Assembly (NCBI RefSeq): GCF_000182565.1
Contig: NW_015971537.1
Span: 1,523,299-1,587,298, forward strand
Source of the DNA: Spizellomyces punctatus DAOM BR117
Lineage: Eukaryota; Chytridiomycota; Chytridiomycetes; Spizellomycetales; Spizellomycetaceae
Direction of reading: 5' to 3'
DNA: 64,000 nucleotides
Part shown: positions 20,766 to 32,156 of the stretch, one piece after another
How the letters are laid out: every line of letters begins with the position of its first letter
Numbering within the stretch: the first letter of the stretch is position 1
Notes under the pieces: model-generated
What the model saw: only the letters and a program-made list of their open reading frames with translations
Databases searched by the model: none
Told to the model about the DNA's origin: nothing
Made by a program: the position numbers and the translations under genes

Positions 20766-21285
20766 TTAAAGCAACTTTCTTTTGAACATTTGGTTGATAC
20801 TCGACAGCTCGGCTTGCACCGCACACAACGCTCTCAAATAGGTCGACATAGCAATAGTGCCATGGTCGACCAAGCTGTCAGCGTTTGTGCGGGTTGATAT
20901 CAATTGGTAAGTAGATTTGGCCCATGCAAGGATTGCAGTGTATGAATGATGATCAAAAGGCATTTGGTTGTACGGGGCCCCCGCGTTATGTGGGGTTACT
21001 CCGGATGATAGTAACACCCGAGCTACCTAATCTTTCACCTCTGACATACGACATGCATGATTTGTGCTCATGTTGACTACAAACTTTTTGCTGATCTGTT
21101 TGTTTGCATTCAGATATCTTCGACTGTCTGCACGGAGCTGCCGTTCGGGACAAGTGTACGTCGCGAGATCTAAAGGTAAGCATCAAATTCTTGAACTTTC
21201 TGCGGAAATAGAGGTTGCAGGGATTAGAATTAGATGATAGGGACAGCTTAGACTTCAAAAATGCTGATTTCATCTGGGTGAACAA
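20766..21285 (-). CDS. Doubtful small gene or 3' exon, unassigned
   Basis: The distal part (20766 to about 20950) reads as a plausible helical segment: SYTAILAWAKSTYQLISTRT and YLRALCAVQAELSSINQMF, ending KRKLL. A preceding frame from 21285 (MFTQMKSAFLKSKLSLSS) could be an upstream exon, but I found no convincing splice join and no family. The composition favours a real C-terminal exon, while the lack of a clear start argues against it. Confidence 0.25.
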
Positions 21286-21551
21286 TCAATGAGCAATCTC
21301 TATTTCCGCACTGTTTTTACGTCCTCTTGGTTTGTCAAATACTAATTTCGTCTGTCGTATACGATAGGTAAGCCAGTAGTAAATAGCAGATAGGTGTGAT
21401 CCTTTATTTGTTTAATAAATATTCAATTATTATGAATTATACGGTTGCTCTCGTGAAAAGGTTCATTCCGCAGCCCATTATGCGGTATTGGTGAATAGCT
21501 TGAGTCCTTCGTCGAAGGAGTTGCTGTTATGGAATGGGAGATTCCTCAACT

Positions 21552-23780
21552 CTAGCCTTTTTCTCTGATATCTGGATCGGCTCCGATGATGGGCGCTTGT
21601 TTATATCGCTGCAATGGAGATGCATACGTCAAAGCGTCAGGTACTGTCTCAAGGGCACAGGATAATGAAGTTAAGCCAAGCCAAGTCCAAGATTGTGCGC
21701 TTACCTGTTGGAGTCAACTGGCGTAGCGAATGCCACTTCGGCCGGTAACCGAAAGCTTATGCACAACATCTCCTTGTTGGGGGCTACATTTCGTACATCA
21801 TGTACAAGCTCGACATTGTCCCCAAGGGATGCGCCAATTACACTTTCCACTCGCTGTAGGCCACGAAGTTAGCCCTTGGTTCCCTTAGGAATACGAAAAA
21901 TGGTGCTTACTTTTATGACATCAGCTCTCGCATCCACCTCGCGTGAAAAGCAATGGCAATGTATCATGGGAAGCCGATCATTTGAAACCAAATCTTGGCG
22001 ACCGTACAAGAACCCCCGGAAGGCGTCTGAACAGATTAAAAGTTAGCACTCGGTAAATAGACCTTAAGAATATCCGTCCTTACCAAGGAACTCAATGGCT
22101 GTTGCGGGCAAATTCATGATATAATGATCGAACCATCGGAATACTGGCTCTTCCCCTACTGGGCCTTTTCCATTCTCCTTGACTTCAGGTGCTGTCTCAG
22201 TGTGAGGTTTAGTTGATGAGTCTAAAGCGTCGTTGGAGGCCGCTTTGGTAGTTTTGGGCTTCTTTGGCGGTGGAGCTTTACTTTCAAGCTCCCGCCACAC
22301 GCTTGGCGTATTTAGGTCTTTTAAAGATTGTCGAATGAACTCTCTCCCGTCCATGTTGTAGGGTCTTACCAGGTGTTCCACCTACGCGAGCGATTCCATC
22401 AACGCTGATTAGCTCTAACGTCACAGAGGGTACAATCTTTGATAAAAAAGATCACCTTGTTAAGCCGCACGTTCTCACATAGATATTGGTGGCTGGCCGG
22501 ATTCAAATCGTTCGCAAAGACAATGCAATTCTTTTTCTTAGCGGCCGGTAACGCATATGGCCCAACACCGGCGAACACGTCGCATATCAGTTGTCCAGGC
22601 CGGAACGCTTTTACAATGCGGTTGTGCTCGGCTTGCAAGCGTGAATTCCAGTAGACCCTTGAAAAATCGAACCGGAAGCGACAGTCCCCTTCTTTCTAGA
22701 TGCCGCAAGATTATGGCCTGATGAGAACCGAATTCCTTCTCTGAGTATCAGCTGCTTATGATGGACTAACCAGCTCTGCCATCATATTGTTTTCTCCTGC
22801 TAGCAATTCCATTTGGAAAAATCGGAACGTATGGTCGATATTCCCCGTTTTGTTGACAATCGTGCGCAAGTTTTTGTTTTTCTGCAGAGAAGAGAGCATC
22901 GTTTCAGTTCCAGTCCGCTCCAACCAGGTGCAGTAGCAGTCTTGGTACTCACGTCAAGTAGGACTTGACCAATAATACTTTTATATGGGATGTGTTGATC
23001 ACGGAGGTTGAGATGCGCTGCACAGAATTTGTATCTTAGCCCGGTCATCGGTATTCAGGTTAGCAGAATGATTGAGCGACCCTCACCAATGTGTCCAACG
23101 GATTCAAATGCACCTGGCACTTCTAATTCGTCTGGTAGGATGGATCTTAACACTTGATCTATGATACTGTTAGATGAGATTCCAAAAGAGTAGAAGCCGC
23201 TTGAATGGGGTCACAAACCTGCTGTCCAATAATCGTAGTCAAGATCCAGCTTATAACGAGTCACTTCTGCCCCCTCCTTCTTAGCGAACTCGTCCACGGC
23301 AGGCGGAAGAGCGTCTATGTAGGAGACATTAATCAGGCGGGCTGACCAGGGGAACGTTTGTCTTTATATCGTATCGTCTCATCCGATATATGGAGAACCA
23401 CCCATCATATGTGTCTCTAACTATCGCTGTTTCCAAGTAGAGTAACAGCAACCTACCCTTCGACGTGACGACCTCAGGGTTCAAGAGAACTAACCGCCTC
23501 ACAGCTTTCTTGTCTGCGCCTTTCGCAATCTCCTCTGGATCTTCTATGATTGCTCGAAGCCTCGGAAGCTCCAGAAGCGGGCTATAAGACGATTGAGTAA
23601 CCGCTGCTACCGTCGCAAATATGCAAGGGTTCGCTCTTACCCGCCCTTTAACTCAACCATGGCACGCCTACATGTTGAGGCAGGAACACGCAGGGCGACC
23701 AAGTCCAAACTCTTCCGAAAAAGTTCCCTGTTGAGAGTTACCAACCCTTTATTCGCTGGTGGTGATATCGTTGCGGACAT
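21552..23780 (-). CDS. TRM5: TRM5, tRNA (guanine37-N1)-methyltransferase
   Basis: TRM5 makes m1G37 in tRNAs of cytosol and mitochondria, preventing frameshifts. The start gives [20 protein letters not shown], matching the family N-terminus (PPxxRGMxxLDRxxF). It continues with [20 protein letters not shown] and [13 protein letters not shown], the block [19 protein letters not shown], the SAM-binding motif [34 protein letters not shown] and the catalytic-side [10 protein letters not shown]. The C-terminus has [20 protein letters not shown] and [20 protein letters not shown], as in other eukaryotic TRM5. At least seven exons are implied. Upstream of the ATG the frame is stopped. It is divergent from the SMN gene with a 146-base shared promoter. 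Confidence 0.93.
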
Positions 23781-23926
23781 TTTTGGTCAATGGGTGCAGC
23801 ATTCAAGAGCTTCAGCAGGGCTTTTGAAAGAAATGACTGTGCCTGCAGTATGAGTCATCCAACGTAAAAGCGCAGCACCAGAGAGGATAACGAGATCTTT
23901 AGATCAACGAGTGACCGCCTCGCAAT

Positions 23927-25016
23927 ATGACACAAGAAGGAGAGGCAGCAGGGATACTATCAGAGGTTGAAGATGGGGTTGTTGATGAACTAGAAGAAGG
24001 AGAATATGTAGAAGGAGAGGATGAGGAGCTGAATGCTACATGCGAAGCAGAACCCCGGACAAGAGTAACATTTTCTCATAAGGTACGCAGAACCACATTG
24101 GCAGTTATATGAGAACGTCTATCTCATACCATGGTGCTCAGGACCTGCATGCAGAGCAATGGGATGACAGCGCACTGATCGAAGCATGGGACGCCGCAGT
24201 TAGAGAATATCAAGTAGGCAATTTCCAGAATGTAAGGCCGATGCCGCAATTTCTTATTTTGTCCGCTACACAGATGTATCATAGCGACCAGCCACCAATA
24301 GGCGGGAAAAAAAAGCGGAAAAGGTGCAGCGGGTTGAGCTACTGTTATGATGTTGTTGGGGATGCTGATATAATGAAGACCCCCACAACAGTACCAACAA
24401 GCGAATCCGAGATCAATGACGGGACCCGACGTGATGGAAGTTGATGATACCCAACAACAGAATGATGTGGCGGAGATAGAAAGGGTAAGCAGAAGAATGC
24501 GTACTGTTGATAATGCACGATGACATGTTGACACATATGCAGGAATCAGCCGGTCAAAATCATGAAACTGTAGACAATGATTCCACCACAACTCAAGATT
24601 ACGTCGAGACACAGAGAACGTCTCGATTGGAAGACCAGACTAGTTATCAAAATGGTAAAGTGCATGATTAGCGTCTCTGGTCGTCCAAATGCTTATCTAC
24701 TCGCAGCAGGGGTGAATAGCGATGGCGTAGACTACCCACCTGGACAATGTGCCTCTTGTGGAGTTCCGACCGAGATGCCAACCGGTAATTTTGACAACCT
24801 AATGCATATCATATGTCCTCAGTACTGATGTGCACGCTATTCCAGCACTTCCTGAAGACGAGGATCTGGCGAACGTGATGATGGCTTGGTACTATGCTGG
24901 GTATTACAGCGGGATTTACGCAGCGAAGGTACCATCTTTTCAAATTGCTAATTTGAGATGAGACATACTGAGCTTATCGTCCCTTGCTTTAATAGCAGAA
25001 GCAACGGAATCAATAA
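23927..25016 (+). CDS. SMN (survival motor neuron) homologue, Tudor-less fungal type
   Basis: SMN assembles Sm cores on snRNAs. An acidic leader (EVEDGVVDELEEGEYVEGED) precedes the Gemin2-binding helix QWDDSALIEAWDAAVREYQ. A long polar, probably disordered middle follows, then the C-terminal YG-box MMAWYYAGYYSGIYA, closely like fission yeast Smn1. The last exon adds only QKQRNQ. Six or seven small exons are required. The junction into LPEDEDLANVMMAW uses the 3' site GCTATTCCAG; the earlier CCTCAG would break the frame. No Tudor domain is visible between helix and YG-box, unlike animal SMN. A basic KKKRKR patch may be a nuclear signal. Confidence 0.85.
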
Positions 25017-25220
25017 TAGTTCATACATTCACGCATCATTATTTGGGAGAATGGTCCCACCTGTATATTTATTACAATGAGCACTTGGTTAAAGCGGCTG
25101 GAACCTGGATCTAATCGATTACACATGCTCGGCGCCACATGATAGATCGCCCAACATCATGCAGATAGTGTCATTGAGGTCTACCCAACTGGTGGCATTG
25201 GGTCCACCGTGAACTTGCTA

Positions 25221-28200
25221 ATGGACTCTAGAGCCCAAATAAAAGATTTCTCCTATTGTCTCACATCGGATCTCGACCTTCTTGTCCGCATTAAAATGTA
25301 ACTTGCATAGCCAGCCGTGTCAATGTACCTTGAGGATATTCACCGTTTATTTTCTTGCAAGTTCGTCCTTGGAGGGATGTCCCCCTCAAAGAGACTTTGC
25401 TGAAGTATTGAACGACCCGCATCTACGATGCAGAGCTACTTCCCGCTCGAGGTTGGCGTCATACAATCGTTGACTCGGTACCAACAACTCCATTTAACCC
25501 AACTTTTGACATCTGTAAAGTGAGCTCCCAGATCTCTACGTGACTTGTCAACTGTTCTCCGATAATAAGTCTATAACCCTGCCCATTCGTACTGCATATC
25601 ACTCGTTTCACACACACTGGACGTGAGTAACGGTCCACATTTGTATTAATCTGCAATCCTGGCCGATCACGCTTGTTCTTTAATATTCCAATCATTTCAA
25701 AGAGATAATGGTGCTCTCTTTTACCAGATGGAACGAATGGATAGTAATACCATTGAAATATCGAGATTTACCTTTGGGCGCGCAGTTGGCACTGACCGTA
25801 TGGGAAGCATACGCCCCGAGAAAGGCTGTCCCATTGGGGGGCACGACATTTCGTCTATTTGGAAAAAACAAGTATGATTCCTTTCCTTTAGACATAAACT
25901 GACTTAGGCTGTCCATCGGCTTATGAGATTCCTTGAATGCGTCAAAGTACTGTTAAACAAGGCAAACATAAATTATTTATATGGCCGTGGAAGGAGGCTG
26001 ACGGTCAAGTTATGACCTCGACTCCAAGTAAAGTTGATACCGCCAGTGATATGGATCGCTTGGAGAAGGTGCTCACATGGATGTCACATACTGTGTTGCG
26101 AGTATCGAGATTAAATGCTCTTTCCTACGTGCTCATAGTTGATGCGCCGTTATGAACGTGGCGACATGACCAGAGTCGACTGGTTAGATCGATTGGCGTT
26201 CCGAGAAATCGAAAGAATAAACAAAGTACGACCTTGACACGGACAGATTTCATGATTTCAACATATTAATGCCTACCCTAGATGGAAGGGACGCACACGA
26301 AGCATCTATTTCTCTACGTTGACTTGCCACAATTCGATTTTCCACTCGTATTCAACGAGAAGGTTGTGTTATGAAATCCTGGCCATGGAAAGTGTCTGTG
26401 CGTTGCTAACATGGTATGGACAGGAATATCGACTTGCAGCACCGCCACCACCTCCAGTTGAGTCCAATCTACAAATAGTGGCAGACCCAGAGGCCGCTAG
26501 GGACAATCCTGTAGAGAACAAGCATCGTAAACTAGCCCGAAGCCATCGAAATGGGCCCTTGGACAGAGATCTCAAACCCAATGCCAAAATCCGAGATGAA
26601 TTAAACGTAAACCGTGATACCGCTATTTTTTTCATACATTCGACTAATCTAATGCGGTCTCTGTTGCAGAAAATACTGCGATATCCACCAACACAGAACT
26701 TGACGAGCGAAGAAAAAGATCTACTGTGGAAATTCAGATTTTATCTTACCCGGGACAAAAAGGTGATGCCGTCTGGTGTCCCCTCATATTGCTTAATGCA
26801 TTTGCTTACCAAAGAAGATAAATAACTCTAGGCGTTAACCAAGTTCCTCAAATGTGTCGTATGGACGGATAACGTCGAAGTGAAGCAAGCTGTCGATCTA
26901 CTACATGTGTGGGTTGACATTGACGTCGAGGATGCGCTGGAGCTACTGGGACCCACCTTTGAGAATCTGAGCGTCCGCGGATACGCAGTGATGCAGCTCC
27001 AGAAAGCAGACGATGAGGTCCTCGGCGGATTTGGATGTTACTGACTTGTTGAAATACTCACAGGCATTATCTTAGGACCTGCAACTTTTTCTATTGCAGC
27101 TTGTGCAGGCTCTTAAGTTCGAAGGCATTGGAGATAAAAATGTGCTGCAAAACTCTCCTTTAGCGGACTTCCTGATCGACAGAGCAATCAAGAATCCGAT
27201 CCTAGGAAATTATTTTCATTGGTATGACGGATGTCATTCAAGAGGAGAAAATTGACCATGTATTAACAGCGACTCAAGGTACTTAATGGTAGAGTGCGAG
27301 GACAAACAATGGGGAAAGATGTTTGCCAAGGTGGCTTTTCAATTCATGAAGATCATGGTCGAGGTACTCGTTGGGCCCCTTTTTGATATTATATTTGCGT
27401 CTAATCCGCACTTTCAAGGTTCCCGAAGGAGTACATCGACGAGACATCTTAAAACGGCAGGCAGAGCTAGTAAAAACATTATCTGAGCTTTCCAAGGCAG
27501 CTCGATCAAAAGACCCGCGACCAAAGAAGGTATCATTGCTTAAGAAATATTCAAGTTAAACTGTGCGGATTCTAAGAATCTAGGGAAGGTTGAATTGCTC
27601 CGCCACTTTGTAGCGGATCCAAAGAAGGGTTTATTGTCGTTTCCGCCTCTCCCACTTCCATTGGATGCACAGGTCCAGGTTACTGGACTGATTCCTGGTA
27701 ATATCCCGTATTGTCACTTTTTTGAAAAATGTGGAATCGACCGTTTTTCCCGTGATAGAGAAAGCGAATATTTTCAAAAGCGCATTGTTCCCCTTAAAGC
27801 TAGCATTTTCATGCTTGGATGGGTCGGAGTACACGGTAAGTCTGTTACGTGAAATGAATCGACCATAATTGTACGCTAAATGCGGCCATCAGATTATCTT
27901 CAAAACGGGCGACGATTTGCGGCAGGATCAACTGGTTGTGCAGATTATCACGTTGATGGACAAGCTCCTTCGTAAAGAGAACCTGGACTTGAAGTTGACG
28001 CCCTATAGGGTGCTGGCCACAGGATCTGATCATGGTAAATGCAAAATGTAACCAGTATGCGGTCTCCTACCTGTTGCGTTGACACTGCATCTTGTCCCTC
28101 AGGCATGGTCCAGTTCATTCCTTCCTATCCTTTAGCCACAATATTGGCTGAACATAGCAGTCTCCTGGCGTATCTCAGAGAGCACAATAGCGCAGACGGT

Positions 28201-28911
28201 ACCAAACCAACCAGTATTCCGGCTGTTGTGATGGATACGTATATTCGCAGCACATGTGAGTAATGTTTTACCTAATTCTGCATGCCCATCATTGATATTT
28301 CTATTTGCTTGGATAGCTGGCTACTGCGTGATCACGTATTTGCTGGGGATTGGCGATCGGCACTTGGATAACGTACTTCTCACTACTGCAGGTGAGCATG
28401 CGCGGAGTACGTTGCAAACCATACCACTAAAAGCTGAGCGTACGCTACAGGGCACCTCTTCCATATTGATTTCGGGTTCATCCTTGGACGCGACCCAAAG
28501 CCTTTCCCGCCGCCCATGAAATTGTCCAGAGAAATGGTTGAGGCTATGGGAGGCGCTTCCTCACAGGCATATCAGAAATTCAAGTCCTACTGTTTCATTG
28601 CGTTCAACAGCTTGCGCAAGAACGCAAACTTGATATTGAATCTGTTCTCACTCATGGTCAATGCGAATGTGCCCGATATTGCCATAGAACCTGATAAAGC
28701 AGTGCTTAAGGTAATTGCAAAAGATATCTGCGTTGGTGTACCTTCGCTCAAATTCTCCAACCCATGTTAGGTTCAAGAAAGATTTAGGTTGGATTTATCG
28801 GATGAGGAGGCTATACAATATTTTCAAGGATTGATCAACGAAAGCATCGGGGCGGTTTTCCCGCAAGTGATGGAGAAAATTCATCAGGTTGCACAACTTC
28901 TGCGCAGTTAA
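25221..28911 (+). CDS. VPS34: VPS34, class III phosphatidylinositol 3-kinase
   Basis: VPS34 makes PI3P on endosomes and autophagosomes. The start [20 protein letters not shown] and [16 protein letters not shown] open the C2 domain, which continues [35 protein letters not shown] and [14 protein letters not shown]. The helical domain has [26 protein letters not shown] and [13 protein letters not shown], then [11 protein letters not shown] and [12 protein letters not shown]. The kinase domain has [38 protein letters not shown], the catalytic loop [11 protein letters not shown], the split [20 protein letters not shown] and a C-terminus [17 protein letters not shown] ending VAQLLRS. About 18 short introns interrupt it. 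All catalytic motifs are intact. Confidence 0.95.
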
Positions 28912-29029
28912 ATCCAGTGTTTAGACACTAGCTAGTGAAGATTGGTTAGTTCATAGCAAAGTATAATGTGTGGGTATGATATAGAAATTAATGTAAACAT
29001 GTACATTTCAACGTGCCCACACTTTTGCA

Positions 29030-29870
29030 CTATTGGATTGCAAGATAAGCTGCTCCCAAGGCACTTGCCGCCATGATTGCATAACCAGAATTGTACACGT
29101 TCTTCACAGTAAGCATTCGTCCCGTATCCCAAATCTACCAAGTGACATTATAATCAATATCAATTCTGAGATAACCCGCCTCGCCGGATGAGGCCAATTC
29201 AAAGACATACCAGGTGTCGCACACCAGTCAACGAGTGGTATACCATGGGAAGGGCGAGGGTGAACTTGCCCGCAAAGATCACAGAGGGAGGCAAAGAGTG
29301 GACAAGGTTGACGACTTCAGCAGAGGAGTAGGGAGAAACGGCGTACCAGATACCGCCCAAATAAAACACTGATAGAAGAAGTCTGTGAGATTCCCAATTT
29401 GCGCGTCGACATAAGGAGATCACAACTTACAGGCTCCCAACCCAACGCCAGTGATACGGTGAGTCAAAGACATGTACATCTGCTGCTGAATTTGGTAGAT
29501 AGTGAAGTGCGGCGAGCTGGGACGTCCTAGACGCTCAGACTTTGCATAGGCATCCACCTCCAACGTAGGTTTAGCTGCATCTGGGTCGTTGACGTCAACG
29601 GCACGGCGCGGGGCGGGTGTGGTGGTGAACCTAGTATGAACAGGGCCCCTATGAGAAAATGGTTGTTCTGCTTGATTTTACAACAGTTCACGTACTTTGA
29701 CCGAGGGATAACTGCAACCGCGGCGCATTGTCGACCGAGGCCCGCCGCCCTGATGAGGTCTTCATAGACGATGCTTAACTAACAAATCAATCCGACGTTC
29801 ACATGGGCTGGTACTCACTCAGCTGAGAGACGGCGACGCGAGAGCTCTGAAGCGAACGAGAGGCAAACAT
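29030..29870 (-). CDS. SDHC: SDHC/Sdh3, cytochrome b560 subunit of succinate dehydrogenase
   Basis: This subunit anchors complex II in the inner mitochondrial membrane and helps bind ubiquinone and haem b. The start MFASRSLQSSRVAVSQL is a clear mitochondrial presequence. The conserved core reads RPSSPHFTIYQIQQQMYMSL, THRITGVGLG (Ser/Arg of the quinone pocket), hydrophobic helices, and YHSLTGVRHLIWDTGRMLTV, the haem-ligand HxxxGxRHLxxD region. The last helix ends ALGAAYLAIQ. The exon join RHL|IWD uses GTATGT and CTTGGTAG. Five or six exons are implied. The length is normal. Confidence 0.92.
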
Positions 29871-30114
29871 GGTCGGCGGTGTTCGTCAGGATATCAAGGA
29901 GAACGAGGACAGCGAAATCGAACGGACGCTGCAGCCAATGCGATGCGAAGACTGACCGGGTTGCCACGACAACCCATCTGTTGGCACAGTCATCACAATA
30001 CAGGTCACTGTGCCACAAGACATCTCATTGCAAAGGACGACTAGATGTCGGGCTTTGATGCGTTGAAGGGAGCAAATCGTCTATCAATAATAAATACAAG
30101 TTGCAACCCCTAAA

Positions 30115-30883
30115 CTAACGCTGGCCTTGCATTTTCTTTGCCCGTCTCTCTTGCTCCCTATCTCTAACAACCATCTCATCGATTTTGGTGAATCCAAGTG
30201 GTGCCGCCGAAGGTTTATCCCGCAACCAGTAAATGTTGTCACCTTCCGTGACGCCCGTCACCCTTTTCAGCACCTTTATTCTCTTCACGCTCGGCGAGAA
30301 AATAGGCAACACCAATTCTACGCCTGTCCCCAGCACATAATTTCGGACCACAATGTTCGTCATAACTCCTTTCCGTCTGACAGCAATCAAAACCCCAGCA
30401 AACACCTGTGTGCGTGGGCGTGACCGTGAGGAGACTTGCTCAATCAAAAGAACTGAACCGGGCTCTACTGCCGTAGGAGATCCTTTTCGAAATAATTCGG
30501 CTCTGTTGTCCGGGTCTAAACGAGATCGGAGTTCAACGTCAATGGAACGAACGAGCCGACGCCCCTTGTAGTGTCCGCGTGGGTCGTAAGAAATTTGGAG
30601 ATCGGATGGAGATTTTCCCTTCAAGTCGGGAAGAGGACCTGATGGCGCGCGAGGATAAAATGGGGGCAACGCGGCTTCAGGTTCTTCTTCTTGAGCTAGA
30701 TATAAACGGTTAACATGAACCAACAACGGAGCGCGGTCCAACAAAGTCTTCCCGCCTACCTACTGCTCGCGGTGCCGCATACCGCCGAATTCCTACAGCA
30801 GCGTTCACATTGCATGCGCATCGAGAGCTCGACAGTCTCGAAACGGCGGCCGTCAATAAAGTGATGCTTTTGTTTGCGTTCAT
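30115..30883 (-). CDS. MRPL19: Mitochondrial ribosomal protein bL19m
   Basis: This is a large-subunit mitoribosomal protein homologous to bacterial L19. Exon 1 gives MNANKSITLLTAAVSRLSSS, a Ser/Arg-rich mitochondrial presequence. A 66-nt intron leads to the main exon. The L19 KOW-like core is PGSVLLIEQVSSRSRPRTQV, FAGVLIAVRRKGV, VLGTGVELVLPIFSPSVKRI and NIYWLRDK, matching bacterial VGVERxFPxxSPxI and LYYLR. The C-terminus is basic (RRAKKMQGQR). The gene is divergent from COA8 with a 199-base gap; both products are mitochondrial. Confidence 0.92.
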
Positions 30884-31082
30884 GATTTGTTGCTTCCTTG
30901 CAGAGGAAATTCGGCCATCGGATGAGTTTCGTCCAGCAGTCACATGACATTTTTGTTGCTACGTGAGGTTTGGTTGCTACGGTCAAGTCGTTGCCGGACG
31001 GATCCGCGCTTCGTTCGACTTGGTGGTGAACCGAGGTCTTCTCCACGTCAGAGCGACCTGTAACCCTATCACAAGCGTCGAC

Positions 31083-31822
31083 ATGTATTCGGTGCGCTCT
31101 TTACGACCATTGGATAGATGCGCGAGCCGCTGTTGCCTGCTTATACCCGTAAGTAATTGCGCTGTGGTCCGACCAGTTAAGAAAGCGTGTTCTCACTATC
31201 AGCAAATTGCAGCTTGAACGAAGAGCTATCCAAATCTCTTCAAGCGCACAGGCCAATCGACCAAAATCCTCACCAACCCCTCACCCCTCGTCTTCGCTAC
31301 TTGTCTCCTCTCCGCACCCTGTATCGCACATTCGCCTGCTCCGCTTTAAAGAAGAAATTGACAGCCTGCCAGATGTAGAACGCTCTTGGCAGCGACACCG
31401 TGAACATGTTCAACAATGGCACCATGAGTTCTGGGAGAGCAACAATAAACACTTCCAGGATGCAAAGCTGAGCTTTGAACTTGAAAGTATGTATGCTTTG
31501 CAGTCGCTGAGTTTCAAATGCGTGTATTAATATGAGCCTTCCAGTACGCAAGACGCATGATCGATTGCCGACATCCACTGAACTTTCGTCCTTCTACAAA
31601 GAGTACTTAAACGCCTCTTACGAACGTCACGCGAGATATAACAGCGATTGGTGGAAAGAGAACACACAAATGCTTATTCCTGCGTTCCGCGCGGAGATGA
31701 GCGCGTTGATGAGATCGGCAGGCACTACGATGATGGCTCTTGACGCATGGTGGCAAAGGATGGGGCATGCGATTGTGAGGGTGGGGGGTGGTTATAGAGC
31801 ACAGGGCGTCACTATGCGGTGA
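31083..31822 (+). CDS. COA8: COA8/APOPT1-like cytochrome c oxidase assembly factor
   Basis: COA8 supports complex IV assembly in mitochondria. Exon 1 encodes MYSVRSLRPLDRCASRCCLL, an acid-poor targeting start. Exon 2 joins in phase 0 at GCAAATTGCAG. The conserved domain begins near HPVSHIRLLRFKEE and continues WQRHREHVQQWHHEFWESNN, matching the human EWNxxFWxxxN block. It then reads TELSSFYKEYLNASYERHAR and YNSDWWKENTQMLIPAFRAE, matching FYKEFLxxxxxxHxxYNxxWY. The distance between the two blocks and the three-exon structure fit. Yeasts lack an obvious orthologue, so this fits an early-diverging fungus. Confidence 0.88.
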
Positions 31823-32156
31823 CAAGGGATCGATGTAGCTGTTTTCATTCTATAGTATCATTATTTTTCTCGTGGCATCGCACACCCTCTGATATTACGT
31901 TTTAATTGAGCACATTCGGTAGATATCTGTCTACCAGCGGACCATCCGTGCCGTATCTATGAAACATTGGTTTTTCAACGGAAAATATAGTAGATGTTTG
32001 GATATAGCCGACAGCGGCTGACCTAGTGAACTGTCAGTGTATGGTTGGCGACGGGGCACCAATGACGTATGTATTATGTGTGTATGCCGCATGCACATGA
32101 ATGTGTTCAAATAAATAAGACCACGTAAAACACGGTCGAAGTCAAGCAGCGACTCC
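31823..32156. other. Intergenic spacer between COA8 and TRM1 stops
   Basis: This AT-rich convergent spacer probably holds both 3' UTRs. A minus-strand frame through 31931-32206 is out of frame with TRM1 and unsupported. Confidence 0.4.

Larger units (their letters stand above)
20073..21551. other. 1.5 kb spacer without a recognisable gene
   Basis: Between the UXT start and the TRM5 stop I find no known protein. The stretch holds the UXT promoter and an orphan CCAAT/TATA promoter pointing to the minus strand (20681-20706). It also holds a doubtful minus-strand ORF set (20766-21285), and a 13-base inverted repeat TGCGGAAATAGAG at 21201-21213 with its complement ending at 21310. A plus-strand frame (20368-20592) overlaps the presumed minus-strand transcript and is unsupported. 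Confidence 0.45.

Noticed and set aside
21201-21310. 13-base inverted repeat (TGCGGAAATAGAG) flanking about 84 bases
   Set aside because: Too short and isolated to call a mobile element; no target-site duplication or dispersed copy was seen.
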